21,943 nt of DNA from RGIG2161 sp964525525 (GCA_964525525.1 CAZGHD010000026.1:1-21943); one strand, 5' to 3'; numbered from the stretch's first letter, positions 14,334 to 21,933 are shown. Notes: generated by a model not told the origin, from the sequence alone. A program made the numbers and translations.

Positions 14334-15359
14334 ATGAGTTTCTTTAAAAATCAGACGCTTTTGATTACGGGTGGTACGGGATCTTTCGGAAACGTGGTGC
14401 TGAAAAGATTTCTCCATACTGATATAGGTGAGATACGTATTTTCTCGCGCGATGAAAAGAAACAGGACGATATGAGGCACGAGCTTGAGGCTACGTCTCC
14501 CGAATTTGCACACAAGGTCAAGTTTTATATAGGCGACGTGCGTGATGCGGAAGCGGTGCGCGGCGCGGTTTACGGCGCTGACCATATCTTTCACGCGGCG
14601 GCATTAAAGCAGGTACCCTCTTGTGAAAAATTCCCGACAGAAGCGGTAAAGACCAACGTTTTGGGTACTGAAAATCTGCTTTCTGCGGCAATCGAATATG
14701 AAGTTAAAACGGCGGTATGTCTTTCAACAGACAAGGCGGTGTATCCCGTAAACGCGATGGGACTCTCCAAGGCTATGATGGAAAAGGTAGCAATGGCAAA
14801 GGCGCAGTCGGTGAAAAAAAGCAAGACGAAAATCTGCTGTACCCGATACGGAAACGTTTTGTGCAGCCGCGGATCGGTGATTCCTCTGTGGATATCGCAG
14901 ATTAAAAATTCGCAACCGATAACCGTTACCGATCCTACTATGACGAGATTCGTGATGTCTCTTGAGGATGCGGTTGATCTCGTAATGTTCGCGATAGAGC
15001 ACGGTGAAAACGGAGATATACTTATCCAGAAGGCTCCTGCGAGCACCTTGAAAACCATGGCAGACGCAGTATCGTCGATATTCGCGCCTGATACCGAGAT
15101 AAAATTAATAGACGTGCGTGGTGGAGAAAAACTGCACGAAACTCTGCTCACCGAGGAAGAATACAGAAAATCAGTGGATATGGGTGAGTTTTACCGCGTC
15201 CCGCTTGAGTTTTCAGACGGATTTTCCTGCGGAGAGAGTGGTAGATACGACTCAAACAGAGTAAGACTTTTAGGTGCAGAAGAACTCAAAGAAAAGCTCC
15301 TGTCGCTTGATTACATACAAAAAGAACTTGCGGATTTTGAAACTGGAGTCCGCGTATGA
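14334..15359 (+). CDS. capE: CapE/FnlA-type UDP-GlcNAc 4,6-dehydratase/5-epimerase
   Basis: This cytosolic extended-SDR enzyme converts UDP-GlcNAc to UDP-2-acetamido-2,6-dideoxy-L-arabino-4-hexulose, the first step to UDP-L-FucNAc. The 341-aa length matches CapE/WbjB. It has the NAD(P)-binding TGGTGSFG (12-19) and HAAALKQVPSCE. The segment STDKAVYPVNAMGLSKAMMEK carries Met142 and Lys146, which replace the usual SDR Tyr-x3-Lys. That methionine is a known mark of this CapE/FnlA/WbjB group and separates it from ordinary 4,6-dehydratases. ATG follows AAGAGGT. It comes after the non-coding repeat gap and overlaps capF by 4 nt. Together with CapF and CapG it forms a complete pathway. Confidence 0.93.
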   Translation: MSFFKNQTLLITGGTGSFGNVVLKRFLHTDIGEIRIFSRDEKKQDDMRHELEATSPEFAHKVKFYIGDVRDAEAVRGAVYGADHIFHAAALKQVPSCEKFPTEAVKTNVLGTENLLSAAIEYEVKTAVCLSTDKAVYPVNAMGLSKAMMEKVAMAKAQSVKKSKTKICCTRYGNVLCSRGSVIPLWISQIKNSQPITVTDPTMTRFVMSLEDAVDLVMFAIEHGENGDILIQKAPASTLKTMADAVSSIFAPDTEIKLIDVRGGEKLHETLLTEEEYRKSVDMGEFYRVPLEFSDGFSCGESGRYDSNRVRLLGAEELKEKLLSLDYIQKELADFETGVRV

Positions 15360-16504
15360 AGATCCTTATAACCGGCGCGGCAGGATTTTTGGGAAAGAAT
15401 CTCACAGCGGCGCTTGAGTGTATAAAAAACGGAACGGATAAGGAAAATGCAGATCTTCAAATAGACGATCTGTATCACTGTGACAAGGGGTACGGGCACG
15501 AAACCCTTGAACTTGCCTGCCGCGAGTGCGATTTCGTATTCCATTTTGCGGGAGTCAACAGAACGGACGACACAAAAGAGTTTTTTGAAGGTAACGCGGG
15601 TTTCACCCGCGAGCTCGTATGCGCTCTTTTGAGGGCGAAAAACAACTGTCCTATAGTTTTCGCAAGCTCGGAAAAGGCGGAGAATGCTGGCTCCGATTAC
15701 GGAATCAGTAAGCGCGAAGCGGAGGATATATTGCGCGAGTATTCGGACTCTTGCGGTGCGAACGTGATGATATACAGATTCCCTCACGTCTTCGGAAAAT
15801 GGTGCAGAGCGAACTATAATTCCGCAGTTGCTACTTTTTGCTATAACACGGCGCGCTCTCATCCGATAGATATAATCGAGCCGGACAAAGAGCTAAATTT
15901 GGTTTACATAGACGATCTTATAAAAGAAATGATCTCGGCGCTATACGGACGCAGAGGTGACGGAGCTTTCTGCACGGTTTCGCCCGTGTATCAAGCATCT
16001 GTCGGAGAGATAGCGGATGCAGTACGCAGATTTGATGAAAACGTCAGATCGCTTAAAAATTTGTCCTATTTTTCGTCTGAATTTGAAAAGAAACTGTTTT
16101 CGACCTATCTGTCCTATCTTCCGCCGGAATCGGTTACTGTTCCGATTTTTCCAAAGGCTGACGAAAGAGGCAGTTTTACGGAATTACTGCACGGAAACGT
16201 GTCTGGACTCGTCAGTCTGAACGTGATAAATCCGGGACGTTCAAAGGGCGGTCATTGGCACAACTCAAAGTGCGAGGTGTTTATACCTGTCTGCGGAGAG
16301 GGAGTAGTGCGGCAACGGAGAATCGGAGACGGGAGAGTATACGAGACGAAAATTGACGCAAAAAATCCCGCCGCGGTGTATATTCTCCCGGGATATACTC
16401 ACAGTATAAGCAATCTCTCTTCTGACAGTGAGCTTGCCGTGCTTATATGGGCAAACGAGGAGTATGATCCGACAAATACGGATACTTACAAAGAAGACGT
16501 TTGA
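15356..16504 (+). CDS. capF: CapF/FnlB-type reductase with C-terminal cupin
   Basis: CapF is a two-domain enzyme that completes C3 epimerisation and reduces the CapE product at C4 with NADPH, giving UDP-6-deoxy-L-TalNAc. This 382-aa protein has an N-terminal SDR domain (about 1-250): TGAAGFLGKN, FHFAGVNR, and SDYGISKRE with catalytic Tyr115 and Lys119. Its C-terminal cupin domain (about 270-382) contains GGHWHNSKCEVF (His300, His302, Glu307) and PGYTHSI (His349), which fit the zinc site known in CapF. The start overlaps the capE stop as ATGA. Domains and length match the family, and nothing is missing. Confidence 0.93.
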   Translation: MKILITGAAGFLGKNLTAALECIKNGTDKENADLQIDDLYHCDKGYGHETLELACRECDFVFHFAGVNRTDDTKEFFEGNAGFTRELVCALLRAKNNCPIVFASSEKAENAGSDYGISKREAEDILREYSDSCGANVMIYRFPHVFGKWCRANYNSAVATFCYNTARSHPIDIIEPDKELNLVYIDDLIKEMISALYGRRGDGAFCTVSPVYQASVGEIADAVRRFDENVRSLKNLSYFSSEFEKKLFSTYLSYLPPESVTVPIFPKADERGSFTELLHGNVSGLVSLNVINPGRSKGGHWHNSKCEVFIPVCGEGVVRQRRIGDGRVYETKIDAKNPAAVYILPGYTHSISNLSSDSELAVLIWANEEYDPTNTDTYKEDV

Positions 16505-16514
16505 GGTTAGTGTA

Positions 16515-17699
16515 ATGATAAACGATTATAAAAACGTGTCTTTTGAAAACAACGGAAAGCTGAAACTTCTTATCATAGCGGGAACGAGACCCGAGGTGAT
16601 CAGACTTTCCCGCATTATAGAAAAATGCAGAAAATATTTTGACTGTATTCTTGCCCATACAGGGCAGAATTACGACAGAATGCTTTGCGACGTTTTCTTT
16701 GAAGAACTCGGGATAGGCGCGCCCGACGTTTATATGAACGCGGTAGGAGCCGACCTCGGAGAGACGGTGGGGAATATTATAAACCATTCCTATAAACTGA
16801 TGACAGAGATTCGCCCCGACGCGCTTTTAGTGCTTGGTGATACCAATTCGTGCCTGTCGGCAATATCAGCAAAGAGACTGCATATCCCGATATTCCATAT
16901 GGAAGCGGGAAACAGATGCAAAGACGAGCGCCTCCCCGAGGAGACGAACAGGCGGATAGTTGACGTTATATCCGACGTTAACATGGCTTATTCGGAGCAC
17001 GCAAGGCGTTTTCTTTTAGGGTGCGGGTGCAGGGAGGAGTACACCTTCGTTGTAGGTTCCCCTATGTACGAGGTGCTTTCCCATAATTTTGAAAAGATAC
17101 AAAAGAGCGATATACTGACCGAGCTTGGACTGAATCGAGAAGGTTATATTCTGCTGTCTGCTCATCGGGAAGAAAACGTGGATGATGAAAAATCCTTGCG
17201 TACTTTGATCGAATCTGTCGGGGTGACTGCGGAAAAATACCGAGTTCCCGTACTGTATTCCTGCCATCCGAGAAGCGCGAAGCGGATAAAGGAATTCGGC
17301 GTGCAGATTCCCGGAAATTTTATCGTGCACGAGCCGTTCGGATTTCACAGCTATAATAACTTACAGATGAACGCACTGGCCGTTCTGTCTGACAGCGGAA
17401 CTCTGCCAGAAGAAGCGGACTTTTTCTCGTCTGTCGAGTATCCGGTCGCGGCGGTCAGCTTGAGAAGCTCAAGCGAGCGTCCCGAGGCGATAGATTCGGG
17501 AGTGTTTCAGCTTGCGGGAACGGGAGAACTTGCGGTGCTTCGCGCGACAGAGCTTGCGCTTGAAATGAAAAGAGCAGGTGAGTGTACCGATCCCGTGGAG
17601 TTTTACCGCAGCGATAACGTGTCCTCAAAGGTAGTCAAGATAATACAGGGGTACACCGAGACAATAAACGATATGGTATGGAGAAAGAAAAATGACTGA
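16515..17699 (+). CDS. capG: CapG/FnlC-type UDP-N-acetyl sugar 2-epimerase
   Basis: This WecB-superfamily (GT-B fold) cytosolic enzyme would convert UDP-6-deoxy-L-TalNAc to UDP-L-FucNAc by C2 epimerisation, the last step of the CapE-CapF-CapG route. In its 394 aa, IIAGTRPEVIRLSRII lies near the N-terminus (Arg25, Glu27), with HTGQNYD, HMEAGNRCKDERLPEETNR (His128, Glu130), LSAHREENVD, and LSDSGTLPEEA near the C-terminal nucleotide site. The AGNRC form, in place of WecB-like AGLRT, is typical of the CapG/FnlC branch. ATG 16515 is chosen because GAGG (16503-16506) precedes it at 8 nt. An in-frame ATG at 16428 lies well inside capF. It overlaps the next gene by 8 nt. Confidence 0.92.
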   Translation: MINDYKNVSFENNGKLKLLIIAGTRPEVIRLSRIIEKCRKYFDCILAHTGQNYDRMLCDVFFEELGIGAPDVYMNAVGADLGETVGNIINHSYKLMTEIRPDALLVLGDTNSCLSAISAKRLHIPIFHMEAGNRCKDERLPEETNRRIVDVISDVNMAYSEHARRFLLGCGCREEYTFVVGSPMYEVLSHNFEKIQKSDILTELGLNREGYILLSAHREENVDDEKSLRTLIESVGVTAEKYRVPVLYSCHPRSAKRIKEFGVQIPGNFIVHEPFGFHSYNNLQMNALAVLSDSGTLPEEADFFSSVEYPVAAVSLRSSSERPEAIDSGVFQLAGTGELAVLRATELALEMKRAGECTDPVEFYRSDNVSSKVVKIIQGYTETINDMVWRKKND

Positions 17700-18744
17700 G
17701 AAGAAAATTGCTTTCGGATACGAGATGAATTTCGCATATCTCGTGAAGCTGTGTTGGCGCAGGGGATTGATAATTTTAATTTGTACCGCTTTGACGTGTG
17801 TTTTGGCAGTGTCTTACGCTGCGTTGCTCGTGCCTGACAGATATTCTTCCACGGTTAAGTTCTACGTTAACAACAGCTTTCCCGGAGACAAAGAAGAATC
17901 AATAAGCTCAAGCGAGATACTCGCGGCAGGCGAACTGCTGGACGTTTACATAGTAATTCTCAAGTCAGAGCCTACGCTTGAACGCATTGCAGAAAGCTCT
18001 GCACTTGACGTTAGCGTAAAAAAGTTAGAGAGAATGATAAGCGCGGCGTCTGTGGACGGCACGGAGGTGTTTTCGGTTACCGTTAAAGCTGAAAGTGCCG
18101 AAACTTCACAAAAAATCGCGCACGCCGTTACCGAAGTGCTTCCCGACAGAATCGCGGAAGTGGTTGAGGGAAGTTCGGTAAAATTAGTCCAAGGCGCGGC
18201 TAATCCGGGAGAAAAAACATCTTCGGGAATATTTAAATATGCCGCCATCGGAGCTGTCGCAGGAATTATTCTTTCCTCGGCCGCGGTGGTTATTTACGAC
18301 GTATTTGACAGAACACTGAAAGATGAAAAACAACTGAAAACCTTCGGATGCTCCGTGCTTGCGCGGGTGAGTACACGCAAAAAGAACTCTGCCGCAGAGT
18401 ACAGAAAAGCGGCAGATCTGATACGCGTGAAAGAAACGAAGGTGATCGGTGTTACCGATCTTGAAATCGCTTATTCGCTCAAAGATGCGCTGTACGATTT
18501 CGGCGAGGATGTCGAGATAGTCGACGCCCGCACGATTACGGGAGAAAAAACGGTTTCACTTTCAAATGACGGTTATTCTGTTATGATATTACCGCACGAT
18601 TCACTGTTTGCGGCGAAGGAAACGGACGGTGTGATCGTTCCCATAACTTACGGCAAAACCCGCGCAGACGATCTTGAGGAACTTGTAGACAGGATGTCTT
18701 TTTCAAGTATAGAACTGCTCGGATTCGTCACTTTTGACAAATAG
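17692..18744 (+). CDS. Wzz/CpsC-like chain-length protein with degenerate BY-kinase-like C-terminus
   Basis: This 350-aa inner-membrane polysaccharide co-polymerase would control chain length or couple polymerisation to export. It has two membrane helices (about 25-47 and 181-203) flanking an extracytoplasmic Wzz domain (RYSSTVKFYV at its start, then a helical region). CpsC/YveK-type proteins normally end soon after the second helix. This one continues for about 145 cytosolic residues. The order KVIGVTD (250-256), VEIVDAR (274-280), GYSVMILPHD, DGVIVPITYGKT and ELLGFVTFD mirrors the beta strands of a BY-kinase domain. There is no Walker A P-loop, no clear Walker A' and no tyrosine cluster, so it is probably catalytically dead. 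It starts 8 nt inside capG, and a terminator follows. Confidence 0.85.
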   Translation: MTEKKIAFGYEMNFAYLVKLCWRRGLIILICTALTCVLAVSYAALLVPDRYSSTVKFYVNNSFPGDKEESISSSEILAAGELLDVYIVILKSEPTLERIAESSALDVSVKKLERMISAASVDGTEVFSVTVKAESAETSQKIAHAVTEVLPDRIAEVVEGSSVKLVQGAANPGEKTSSGIFKYAAIGAVAGIILSSAAVVIYDVFDRTLKDEKQLKTFGCSVLARVSTRKKNSAAEYRKAADLIRVKETKVIGVTDLEIAYSLKDALYDFGEDVEIVDARTITGEKTVSLSNDGYSVMILPHDSLFAAKETDGVIVPITYGKTRADDLEELVDRMSFSSIELLGFVTFDK

Positions 18745-18758
18745 TAAACAGCAAAATT

Positions 18759-18799
18759 GGAGATGCCTACAAAATCAAGTCGGCATCTCCTCTTTTTTT
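18759..18799 (+). terminator. Intrinsic terminator of the polysaccharide operon
   Basis: GGAGATGCC (18759-18767) pairs perfectly with GGCATCTCC (18782-18790) across a 14-nt loop and is followed by TCTTTTTTT. It lies 14 nt after the stop of the last polysaccharide gene and just before the PadR promoter. Confidence 0.95.
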
Positions 18800-18809
18800 C
18801 TTAAAAGTG

Positions 18810-18838
18810 TTGACAAACAATACTATGTGGTGTATAGT
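18810..18838 (+). promoter_or_regulatory. Promoter of the padR operon
   Basis: A perfect TTGACA (18810-18815) and TATAGT (18833-18838) are separated by 17 nt. The predicted start is near 18845, only about 17 nt before the padR start codon. A palindrome overlaps the spacer and -10. Confidence 0.9.
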
Positions 18839-18841
18839 ATT
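18819..18841 (+). promoter_or_regulatory. Candidate PadR operator (perfect palindrome)
   Basis: AATACTAT (18819-18826) and ATAGTATT (18834-18841) are perfect inverted 8-bp arms around GTGGTGT. The site covers the promoter spacer and the entire -10 box, so binding of a dimer would block RNA polymerase. PadR-family dimers commonly bind such AT-rich dyads in their own promoters; assignment to this PadR is inferred from position. Confidence 0.7.
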
Positions 18842-18861
18842 ATGTGAAAGGGGGTATTGCC

Positions 18862-19179
18862 TTGGACATACAACTTAAACGCGGACTGCTTGACGTTTGC
18901 GTTCTTGCGGCGATAAAAAACGAGGATTCATACGGTTATCAGATAATAAAAGATATGAAGCCTTACGTTGATATATCTGAATCTACCTTGTATCCCATTT
19001 TGCGCCGTCTTGAAGCGGCGGAATGTCTTACCGTCCGCTCTGCAGAGCATAACGGACGCCTCAGGAAATACTATCATATAACCGAAGCGGGACGAAAGCG
19101 TATTTCCGAATTTAAAGAAGAATGGCAGGAAATAATGTCTATTTACAATTTTGTTATCAGAGGTGAAGAGAATGAATAA
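18862..19179 (+). CDS. PadR-family transcriptional regulator
   Basis: This 105-aa protein is a winged-helix DNA-binding regulator of the small PadR type. It begins DIQLKRGLLDVCVLAAI and continues EDSYGYQIIKDM, the recognition-helix segment ISESTLYPILRRLEAAECL, and the wing with GRLRKYYHITEAGRKRI. A short C-terminal dimerisation helix completes it. TTG 18862 is the likely start: AAGGGGG lies 7 nt upstream and the product starts like other PadR proteins. A GTG at 18844 would lie at or before the predicted transcript start. The gene overlaps the DUF1700 gene by 8 nt, and a palindrome in its promoter points to autorepression. In this family the regulator often responds to cell-envelope stress or small ligands; the signal here is unknown. 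Confidence 0.92.
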   Translation: MDIQLKRGLLDVCVLAAIKNEDSYGYQIIKDMKPYVDISESTLYPILRRLEAAECLTVRSAEHNGRLRKYYHITEAGRKRISEFKEEWQEIMSIYNFVIRGEENE

Positions 19180-19744
19180 AGCACAATTTCTTGGTGAGAT
19201 CAAACGGCGCCTGCGCCATTTATCCGAGGATGATATAAAACCCTCGCTTGATTACTATGAGGAGATGATTGACGATTATATAGAGAACGGAATGTCGCCC
19301 GAGGAGGCGGTGGCGGAAATGGGGACGGTGGATGAGGCAGTTGCTCATATACTGTCCGAAATGTCGGGAGAAGAACTGAAAGACAGGCGGCCTCTCTGCG
19401 CGCGGGAGATCGTTATACTGGTTTTTGCATCTCCGTTTATTTTGATCTTCGCTTCTGTCGCTTTGACGCTGATAATCAGCGTGTGGGCGGTGATCTTGTC
19501 TCTGTATGCGGCTGATCTCTCTTTTGCCGTGGCGGCGATTGCAGGAGCGGTTGTCGGAGGCGCGAGTGTTATAGCGGGAAAAGCGCTTGAGGCTGTCGCT
19601 TCATTTGGCACGGCGCTCGTGTTCTTGGGACTTTCGATACTTCTGTTCCTTGCACTTTATAAGCTGACGGTACTGTTCGCAAAATTCAACAAATTTATTT
19701 TTAAGAAAACAGGTTTACTTTTTACAAGAAGGAGGAAAAATTGA
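19172..19744 (+). CDS. DUF1700 (HAAS-type) membrane protein
   Basis: This 190-aa protein has an N-terminal soluble helical region, MNKAQFLGEIKRRLRHLSEDD followed by YYEEMIDDYIENGMSPEEAVAEMG (to about residue 65). That pattern is the signature of the DUF1700/HAAS domain. About three hydrophobic segments follow (roughly 79-112, 115-135, 144-170) and then a basic tail ending FTRRRKN. The family is very often encoded between a PadR regulator and a DUF4097 protein, as here. It is presumed to be a membrane partner or signalling element of that module, with no established reaction. ATG 19172 follows GAGGTG. An in-frame TTG at 19151 is rejected because it would lie inside the ribosome binding region. 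Confidence 0.88.
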   Translation: MNKAQFLGEIKRRLRHLSEDDIKPSLDYYEEMIDDYIENGMSPEEAVAEMGTVDEAVAHILSEMSGEELKDRRPLCAREIVILVFASPFILIFASVALTLIISVWAVILSLYAADLSFAVAAIAGAVVGGASVIAGKALEAVASFGTALVFLGLSILLFLALYKLTVLFAKFNKFIFKKTGLLFTRRRKN

Positions 19745-20742
19745 TGAAAAAAAGAAAAAGTACGGTTATATTTATTGCACTTATATGCATAATTGCAGGA
19801 TGTATCATGGCGTTTTCTGCGTTTGCGATGTCCGGTTTTGAGCTCGGAAAGATCAAGATAGGCGATACTCTTACTTACACCGTTGATCTTGAAACGGTTG
19901 ACTGGGGACCGGAGAGAACCTTTGCGGAGCTTTACGTTGACTGCACCTTGAGCAACGTAAGATTTGAGATCGCATCGGACGGAATATTCAGGCTGGAATA
20001 TTCAGAGATAGAAGGTGTCGAAGTAGACGTGGAGATAGACGATTTTACGTGGAGGATAACCGAGAAGGACGATCGAGGATGGTCACAGAAAATCGGTGTT
20101 TTCGACAGTTCTTTGCCGTGGATGACTGTTTATCTCCCCGAGGGAAATCACGGTAATGTACACGTTAAAACAGTCAGCGGTAACATTCACTCTCTGAAAG
20201 AAGAATATATTTTTATGGCACTTGATGCATCAAGCGTCAGTGGTGATGTTTCTGTGCTTAATCCTATACTTGCAGAGATTAAAGTTGAGACGGTAAGCGG
20301 TGATATTTCGGTAGACGGTGTTAACAATCCGGCTACTTTAGGTAAGAGGGGTTATGTTGATCAACTGGGCCGCGTGAAATTTAACACCACAAGCGGAGAC
20401 GTGTACTTTGCCGATACCGTGGTGCACGGAGGTGACGGATTTACCGTAGATACCGTAAGCGGTAATGTTGAGATGTCGTCTGTTACCTGTCGCGGAGGCG
20501 GCAATTTTGATAACCATTTCATAGAAACTACAAGTGGCAATATAACATTGAAAAATATGAGCTTCTCCAGAATGCATACAGAGAGCGCAAGCGGTAACAT
20601 AGATGTAACGCTTACTTCTCCTACATACATCACTGCCGAAACGTTCAGCGGTGTCGTCGATGTTTCAGGTTCAAGCTCTTCCGCGAATAAATTCAAAGCG
20701 GAAACGTTCAGCGGAAACATAAAAATCTCGGTTGTTTCTTGA
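19744..20742 (+). CDS. DUF4097-family beta-repeat protein, membrane anchored
   Basis: This 332-aa protein has one N-terminal membrane segment (about 8-30) that could be an anchor or uncleaved signal. A beta-rich region follows. From residue 143 to 328 there are nine copies of a short repeat of the form T/S-x-S-G-N/D/V-I/V-x-V/L/F, for example TVSGNIHS, SVSGDVSV, TVSGDISV, TTSGNITL and TFSGNIKI. Such repeats stack into a right-handed beta-helix-like fold in DUF4097 (putative adhesin-like) proteins. It probably lies on the outer membrane face. ATG 19744 has AGGAGG at an ideal 8 nt; a TTG at 19741 is too close. It overlaps the DUF1700 stop by one base and is the last gene of the padR operon. The function is unknown. 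Confidence 0.88.
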   Translation: MKKRKSTVIFIALICIIAGCIMAFSAFAMSGFELGKIKIGDTLTYTVDLETVDWGPERTFAELYVDCTLSNVRFEIASDGIFRLEYSEIEGVEVDVEIDDFTWRITEKDDRGWSQKIGVFDSSLPWMTVYLPEGNHGNVHVKTVSGNIHSLKEEYIFMALDASSVSGDVSVLNPILAEIKVETVSGDISVDGVNNPATLGKRGYVDQLGRVKFNTTSGDVYFADTVVHGGDGFTVDTVSGNVEMSSVTCRGGGNFDNHFIETTSGNITLKNMSFSRMHTESASGNIDVTLTSPTYITAETFSGVVDVSGSSSSANKFKAETFSGNIKISVVS

Positions 20743-20751
20743 ATTAAAAGA

Positions 20752-20780
20752 TTTACAACCTCAAAACAATATGATATAAT
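20752..20780 (+). promoter_or_regulatory. Promoter of the metallophosphoesterase gene
   Basis: TTTACA (20752-20757) and a perfect TATAAT (20775-20780) are separated by 17 nt, with a TGA extended -10. The predicted start is at about 20787, which coincides with the first base of a strong hairpin. Confidence 0.8.
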
Positions 20781-20786
20781 ATAGAA

Positions 20787-20819
20787 AAAGAATACACCGG
20801 CTCGTTCGGTGTATTCTTT
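20787..20819 (+). terminator. 13-bp perfect hairpin: padR-operon terminator and/or 5' leader stem-loop
   Basis: AAAGAATACACCG (20787-20799) pairs perfectly with CGGTGTATTCTTT (20807-20819) around GCTCGTT. The + strand tail TTCTTTATT is only moderately U-rich. It is the only terminator-like structure after the DUF4097 gene, so it may end the padR operon. It also sits at about +1 of the next promoter, so the same stem would cap the metallophosphoesterase mRNA. Confidence 0.6.
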
Positions 20820-20847
20820 ATTGATAAAATTTTGAGAGGGATAAATT

Positions 20848-21933
20848 ATGCTTAAGACTAATCCTGTGGTTTTTGCCGTTGATAAAACGTATCAGATAAT
20901 GGTTGCAACGACCTCCCCATGCCTTTTTTGGGTGCAGGTCGGCGAGGAAGAATATTACGATGAGTCAAACGGAATCATGCGTTCGCTTTGCGATATTCAC
21001 CGTGTAATAGTTCCGATGGACGAGCTTGACGCGGCGGGTGAATATACCGTCTGCTGCAGACCGCTTATCGAGAGAAAACCGTATTTTTCCGAAACTGCTC
21101 CGATTGAGAGATTTAAGTTTGAGTTTAAACCCGTACCGCAAAAAGGCGCGAGAGCGTATCACATATCAGACGCGCACAACTGGATAGACGGTCCCGTGTC
21201 CGCGGCTAAAAACTTCGGAGAGATAGATTTTCTTATCCTCAACGGTGACGTTATCGACCACAGCGGCGACCCGAGTAAGTTTGACAACGTTTACGAGATA
21301 GTTTCGCAGCTTACAGGTGGCAATATTCCTACCGTTTTCTCTCGCGGCAATCACGATATGCGCGGAAACTATGCGGAAAAATTTGCCGAGTTTACTCCCA
21401 ATTCTTACGGCAATACTTACTATACCTTCCGTCTCGGAAGTATATGGGGAATCCTGCTTGACTGCGGCGAGGACAAAGAAGACGATCACAAAGAATACGG
21501 ATATACCGTTTGCTGTCACGCTTTCCGTAAGAGACAGCTTAAATTCTTAAAAGACGTTATTTCAAGAAAACACGAAGAATATGAGGCTCCCGGCGTTACC
21601 ACCCGCCTTGTTATTTCTCATAATCCGTTTACCCATCAGCTTGAAGACCCGTTTGACATAGAAAAGGAAATCTATACCGAGTGGGCGCGTGTGCTTAAAG
21701 AGAACGTACGTCCCGATCTGATGATCTGCGGTCATCTTCACTTCCTTGACGTGTGGATGCCCGGATGTGAGAACGATCACCTCGGACAGCCGTGCCCGAT
21801 AGTCATTTCGTCAACGCCCCGCGCGTTCGCAAATTACGGCGGAACGGGATTTGTGTTCGGGGACGAGGCGATAGAAGTCACCTTTACCAACGGCGACGGC
21901 GAAAAGGGAGATAAAATAACGATAGAAAGATAA
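20848..21933 (+). CDS. Calcineurin-like metallophosphoesterase with N-terminal beta domain
   Basis: This is a complete 361-aa two-metal phosphoesterase. Residues 1 to about 95 form a beta-sandwich-like N-terminal domain resembling that of purple-acid-phosphatase-type proteins. The catalytic domain has all five blocks: SDAHN (Asp108, His110), NGDVIDH (Asp134), RGNHDM (Asn168, His169), ISHNP (His258) and CGHLH (His296, His298). There is no signal peptide, so it is likely cytosolic. The substrate could be a phosphomonoester or phosphodiester, and sequence does not decide. The ATG follows GAGAGGG at 7 nt. It has its own promoter with a leader hairpin. Its stop is 10 nt before the window edge, so any downstream partner is out of view. 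Confidence 0.9.
   Translation: MLKTNPVVFAVDKTYQIMVATTSPCLFWVQVGEEEYYDESNGIMRSLCDIHRVIVPMDELDAAGEYTVCCRPLIERKPYFSETAPIERFKFEFKPVPQKGARAYHISDAHNWIDGPVSAAKNFGEIDFLILNGDVIDHSGDPSKFDNVYEIVSQLTGGNIPTVFSRGNHDMRGNYAEKFAEFTPNSYGNTYYTFRLGSIWGILLDCGEDKEDDHKEYGYTVCCHAFRKRQLKFLKDVISRKHEEYEAPGVTTRLVISHNPFTHQLEDPFDIEKEIYTEWARVLKENVRPDLMICGHLHFLDVWMPGCENDHLGQPCPIVISSTPRAFANYGGTGFVFGDEAIEVTFTNGDGEKGDKITIER

Noticed and set aside
16428..16514. ATG 16428 as the capG start
   Set aside because: It would add 29 residues translated from within capF with no ribosome binding site. ATG 16515 has GAGG at correct spacing.
18844..18861. GTG 18844 as the padR start
   Set aside because: It sits at or before the predicted transcription start. 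TTG 18862 has AAGGGGG upstream and matches the PadR N-terminus.
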